This document shows, one piece after another, positions 5,340-7,372 of a DNA stretch of 7,372 nucleotides. Position numbers and translations under genes: made by a program. The notes beneath the pieces are model-generated. The model was not told the origin of the DNA. It worked only from the letters and a program-made list of their open reading frames with translations, and made no database searches. Position 1 is the stretch's first letter. Each line of letters opens with the position of its first letter. Origin of the DNA: JAAZNO01 sp964508025 (GTDB taxonomy: Bacteria; Chloroflexota; Anaerolineae; B4-G1; SLSP01); NCBI GenBank assembly GCA_964508025.1, contig CAZDSF010000125.1:1-7372 (forward strand). Direction: 5' to 3'.

Positions 5340-6287
5340 CTACCGTTGAATTTGCTGCAAGAAGGCTCGGATGCCGTCGGCAATCGTATCGGCGGCTTCG
5401 GTGTGGACGTAATGGCCCACGTCGAGCCGCTCGTATTGGCCGCCTGCCGCTTCGACGTAGGCCGCCAACACCTCGCCCCAGTTGTCCATCGGCAGGCCGC
5501 CGCCGTTGGAGATGAAGACGTAGAGAGGCGCGGCGGGCACCCCTGCGGCGGCGACCTGCCGGGCGTTCGCCTGCGTCGCTTCGACTTCGGCCAACATATC
5601 GGGCGTCAGCGTGCGCCGGTACATGATCGAGCAGTAAGCGGCGATTTCGGCGGCGGTCAGATGGTTCGCCGCAGGGGACTCTTGGCAAATGAAGGGCGCC
5701 AGGCGCAGCAGACCGGTGCGGGCGGTGAAGCCGACCAGCGCCAGCTGCAATCTCGGCGGCGGCATGAGTTCGTAGATGGGGGGCGTGGCCGGATCCAGCC
5801 CGATAATGGCCGCGACTTCGTCGGGATAGCGGTTGGCCCAGTGCAGGGCTTCCAGGCCGCTCATCGAGTGGGGTAACAGTACATAGGGCGGGCTTTCCCC
5901 GGCCAGTTCCAGCGCCCGGCGGGTCTCGCTGAGCACCGTCTCGATGTCGCGCGATGCGCCGCTGTCATCGCTCCAGCCGTACCCGGCCCGCTCCACCACC
6001 ACCGCGCGGTAATCATCGGACAGGCGGCGATAGAGGCCCCGAAAATCCAGGGTGGGGGCGGTGGTGCCGCTGCCCGACATGAAAACGAGTGTCAGATCAC
6101 CCGTCCCCTCGGCGTAGACGTGGAGCCGATGCCCGTTCACCTGCACCAGTTGCCCCGGCGGGGGATAGGCCGCCTCTTCGCGCGGCGTTTGCAACCGGTG
6201 GTTGATCGTGCTGCCGATCATCAGCAGGAGCAGCAGCAGCGGCAACCCCAGCAGCAGCCATTTGAGAGCGGTCAAGAGCATTTTCAT
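5340..6287 (-). CDS. Anchored alpha/beta-fold hydrolase with atypical nucleophile elbow
   Basis: This 315-residue protein starts with a signal-anchor (hydrophobic, about residues 4-25), so the catalytic domain is probably outside the membrane. Strand and loop patterns typical of the fold are present: QVNGHRLHVYAEG (49-61), VFMSGSG (68-74, oxyanion loop), and VVVERAGYGWSD (96-107), the usual region before the first catalytic helix. The nucleophile elbow reads LPHSMSG (138-144), with Ser141 in the normal H-S-M position but Pro139 and Ser143 replacing the two glycines of GHSMGG. The His is probably His292 in DVGHYVHTE. The usual acid after strand 7 is not obvious, because that strand ends ISNGGG; Asp165 in GLDPATPP is an alternative. 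The start ATG has AGGA six bases upstream. It is the first gene after the promoter at 6332-6360. Substrate unknown. Confidence 0.87.
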   Translation of the reverse strand: MKMLLTALKWLLLGLPLLLLLLMIGSTINHRLQTPREEAAYPPPGQLVQVNGHRLHVYAEGTGDLTLVFMSGSGTTAPTLDFRGLYRRLSDDYRAVVVERAGYGWSDDSGASRDIETVLSETRRALELAGESPPYVLLPHSMSGLEALHWANRYPDEVAAIIGLDPATPPIYELMPPPRLQLALVGFTARTGLLRLAPFICQESPAANHLTAAEIAAYCSIMYRRTLTPDMLAEVEATQANARQVAAAGVPAAPLYVFISNGGGLPMDNWGEVLAAYVEAAGGQYERLDVGHYVHTEAADTIADGIRAFLQQIQR

Positions 6288-6331
6288 AGCAAATCCTTCA
6301 ACTAGTGAGCCAGTAATTGCAATCCGAGTCC

Positions 6332-6360
6332 ATCATACAGATCAGTAGGCTCTTTGTCAC
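6332..6360 (-). promoter_or_regulatory. Putative sigma-70 promoter for the hydrolase/peptidase cluster
   Basis: On the minus strand, GTGACA (6360-6355) and TATGAT (6337-6332) are 17 bases apart, five of six matches each to consensus. Transcription would start near 6325, about 38 bases before the hydrolase ATG. I see no clear terminator for the CPBP gene in the rest of the 6288-6447 gap; a weak CAGGT/ACCTG hairpin at 6372-6384 has no T-run. Some readthrough from the CPBP gene is therefore possible. Confidence 0.65.
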
Positions 6361-6447
6361 TGGGCTAATCGTCAGGTTCGACCTGGACTTTTGGCCGAAT
6401 TCCTTCCACCGAATAACGGCTGTTGCAGAGATGGCAGGGAGGGGCGA

Positions 6448-7290
6448 TTAGCGCGGCGCCAGGTTCAGAACCAGCGCCCCGGCGTTGATGATGAAGAAGC
6501 CCACATGGGTGGCTGCGTGCGCGACCATCGCGGTTTCCAGGTTGCGCTTCCAGAAGAGCCAGCCGAAGAGCACGCCGCCGAGCGCGTTGAGCAGTACGGT
6601 GCGGATGACGATGAGCGGCGTGAGGGCCACCATCCCGGCCAGCGCGGGCAGGTGGCCGATGCCGAACAGCAGCGACGCCAGGATGTTGGCGGTCCAGACC
6701 AGAACGGGACTGGGCAAGCCTTGGCCCCGCTGCGCCACGCGCCAACCAATCCAGACGAAAAGCGCCATCACGCCCCAGCGCAGCAGCAGCTCTTCCACGA
6801 TGCCGCCGTAGAGCAGGCCGAGCAGCAGTTGCGCGAGCAAAGCCCCGAAGGTGGGCGTTTCTCCGGCAGCTGAGACGTTTTCCAGCGCTGTGCCGGCGAA
6901 GGGATTGATGAGCGCGTCCAACCCCAGCACGACAACTGCGAAGATCAGCCCCGCGATGAAGGCCATGCGGAGATACGGGCGCAATTCCGGCCAGATAGCC
7001 GTTCCCTGCCGCACCTTCTCCGCCACCAGCGAGCGCAAGCCTACCCGATGCGCCAGCAGAACGCCAATCGCCACGCCAAGCGCCATCAGGATCAGGGGAT
7101 TGAGCAGCGCAAGCAGCGCAACTACAGGCTTCGGCAGCTCCAGCAGCTCTGGCGGCAGTCCCTCCAGTTGGCTGATGACAGTCGGTATGAGCGATAGGAT
7201 GCCGGGGACTCCTATCCCCAAAAGCGCCAAAAAGGTCTTCCCAAAGCGGGATTTGCGGGGAACGTCAGTCTGGGTTGTGTTAGTAGTCAT
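6448..7290 (-). CDS. CPBP family intramembrane glutamic protease (Abi/CAAX-like)
   Basis: This 280-residue membrane protein is Leu/Ala/Val-rich with several hydrophobic spans (about 18-40, 55-80, 106-128, 147-165, 171-184, 194-212, 216-245). It carries the Rce1/CPBP (Abi) motifs in order: EELLLR at 166-171 (catalytic Glu pair with Arg), FGIGH at 209-213 (FxxxH), and HAATH at 258-262, where His262 occupies the usual Asn position of HxxxN. The family includes prenyl-protein CAAX proteases and bacterial proteins of largely unknown role, some in bacteriocin immunity or membrane stress. The ATG at 7290 is the only good start because an in-frame TAA lies just upstream. Its AGGAG (7307-7303) is 12 bases away, longer than usual. 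An 8-base-period array lies directly upstream of that site. Confidence 0.9.
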   Translation of the reverse strand: MTTNTTQTDVPRKSRFGKTFLALLGIGVPGILSLIPTVISQLEGLPPELLELPKPVVALLALLNPLILMALGVAIGVLLAHRVGLRSLVAEKVRQGTAIWPELRPYLRMAFIAGLIFAVVVLGLDALINPFAGTALENVSAAGETPTFGALLAQLLLGLLYGGIVEELLLRWGVMALFVWIGWRVAQRGQGLPSPVLVWTANILASLLFGIGHLPALAGMVALTPLIVIRTVLLNALGGVLFGWLFWKRNLETAMVAHAATHVGFFIINAGALVLNLAPR

Positions 7291-7315
7291 GTTTATGCTA
7301 GTCTCCTCTTAAAAT

Positions 7316-7372
7316 CTGCAAATCGGCAAATCGGCAAATCGGCAAATCTGCAAATCGGCAAATCTGCAAATC
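7316..7372. repeat. 8-base-period tandem array, CKGCAAAT units
   Basis: Seven full units of eight bases run from 7316 to 7371, alternating between CTGCAAAT (units 1, 5 and 7) and CGGCAAAT (units 2, 3, 4 and 6). The array continues past the window edge. A degenerate unit, CTTAAAAT, is visible at 7308-7315. It ends eight bases upstream of the AGGAG of the CPBP gene, so it occupies the normal place of that gene's promoter or leader. Confidence 0.93.

Noticed and set aside
4827..5876. Plus-strand open frame of 349 codons spanning two hydrolase genes
   Set aside because: It crosses the junction of two genuine minus-strand genes, and its composition (runs of Gln, Arg, His) is that of an antisense frame.
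6300..6338. Twelve-codon frame (MMDSDCNYWLTS) upstream of the small hydrolase, considered as a leader peptide
   Set aside because: Its ATGs overlap the proposed -10 hexamer, so they would not be in the transcript, and no Shine-Dalgarno precedes them.
6372..6384. CAGGT/ACCTG hairpin as a terminator of the CPBP gene
   Set aside because: The stem is only 5 bp with a 3-base loop, and no T-run follows on the minus strand.
6365..6745. Minus-strand frame ending in CHLCNSRYSVEGIRPKVQV, considered as a separate small protein with a CxxC
   Set aside because: Most of it overlaps the CPBP gene in another frame, with an Arg/Ala-rich shadow composition. Only the last 27 or so codons lie outside, with one CxxC and no ribosome binding site. 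It could be a remnant, but support is too weak.

Overview
The window looks like a GC-rich bacterial chromosome, most likely from the Chloroflexota (Anaerolineae-like). This is inference, based on three things: a classical transcriptional T-box leader, GC-rich Ala/Leu/Arg-rich proteins, and several short tandem arrays with a 7- or 8-base period plus a palindromic interspersed repeat, a mix I associate with that phylum. No rRNA, tRNA, CRISPR array or insertion sequence was seen. Every supported gene is on the minus strand, so transcription runs from right to left.

Right to left: (a) an 8-base-period tandem array (7316-7372, running off the edge) sits just upstream of the ribosome binding site of a CPBP-type membrane protease/Abi gene (6448-7290). 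(b) A good sigma-70-like promoter (6332-6360) precedes a three-gene cluster: an anchored alpha/beta hydrolase (5340-6287), a large hydrolase with a multi-span membrane N-terminus and a C-terminal beta-rich region (2961-5300), and an S41-family peptidase with membrane segments (1492-2949). The last two are only 11 bases apart, and the Shine-Dalgarno of the peptidase contains the stop codon of the hydrolase. All three appear to be membrane-anchored hydrolases whose catalytic domains probably face outward. (c) After about 150 bases containing a weak promoter and a hairpin comes radC (643-1335).

(d) The left 640 bases hold the most notable structure: a complete minus-strand T-box riboswitch (about 186-536) with its own promoter (543-570). 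Stem I carries an ATC (isoleucine) specifier. The Stem II motifs are visible, and the antiterminator has the UGGU tRNA-end-binding bulge. The antiterminator and a 13-bp intrinsic terminator share one strand. The gene it controls, probably ileS or another isoleucine-related gene, lies off the left edge. Two head-to-head 7-base-period arrays (341-410) sit in the linker between Stem I and Stem II, and related arrays lie just downstream of the terminator (149-180) and at the radC stop codon (615-646). Repeat tracts therefore appear to have invaded or grown inside and around a working riboswitch.

The protein functions are assigned at family level only; no substrate can be read from the sequence.
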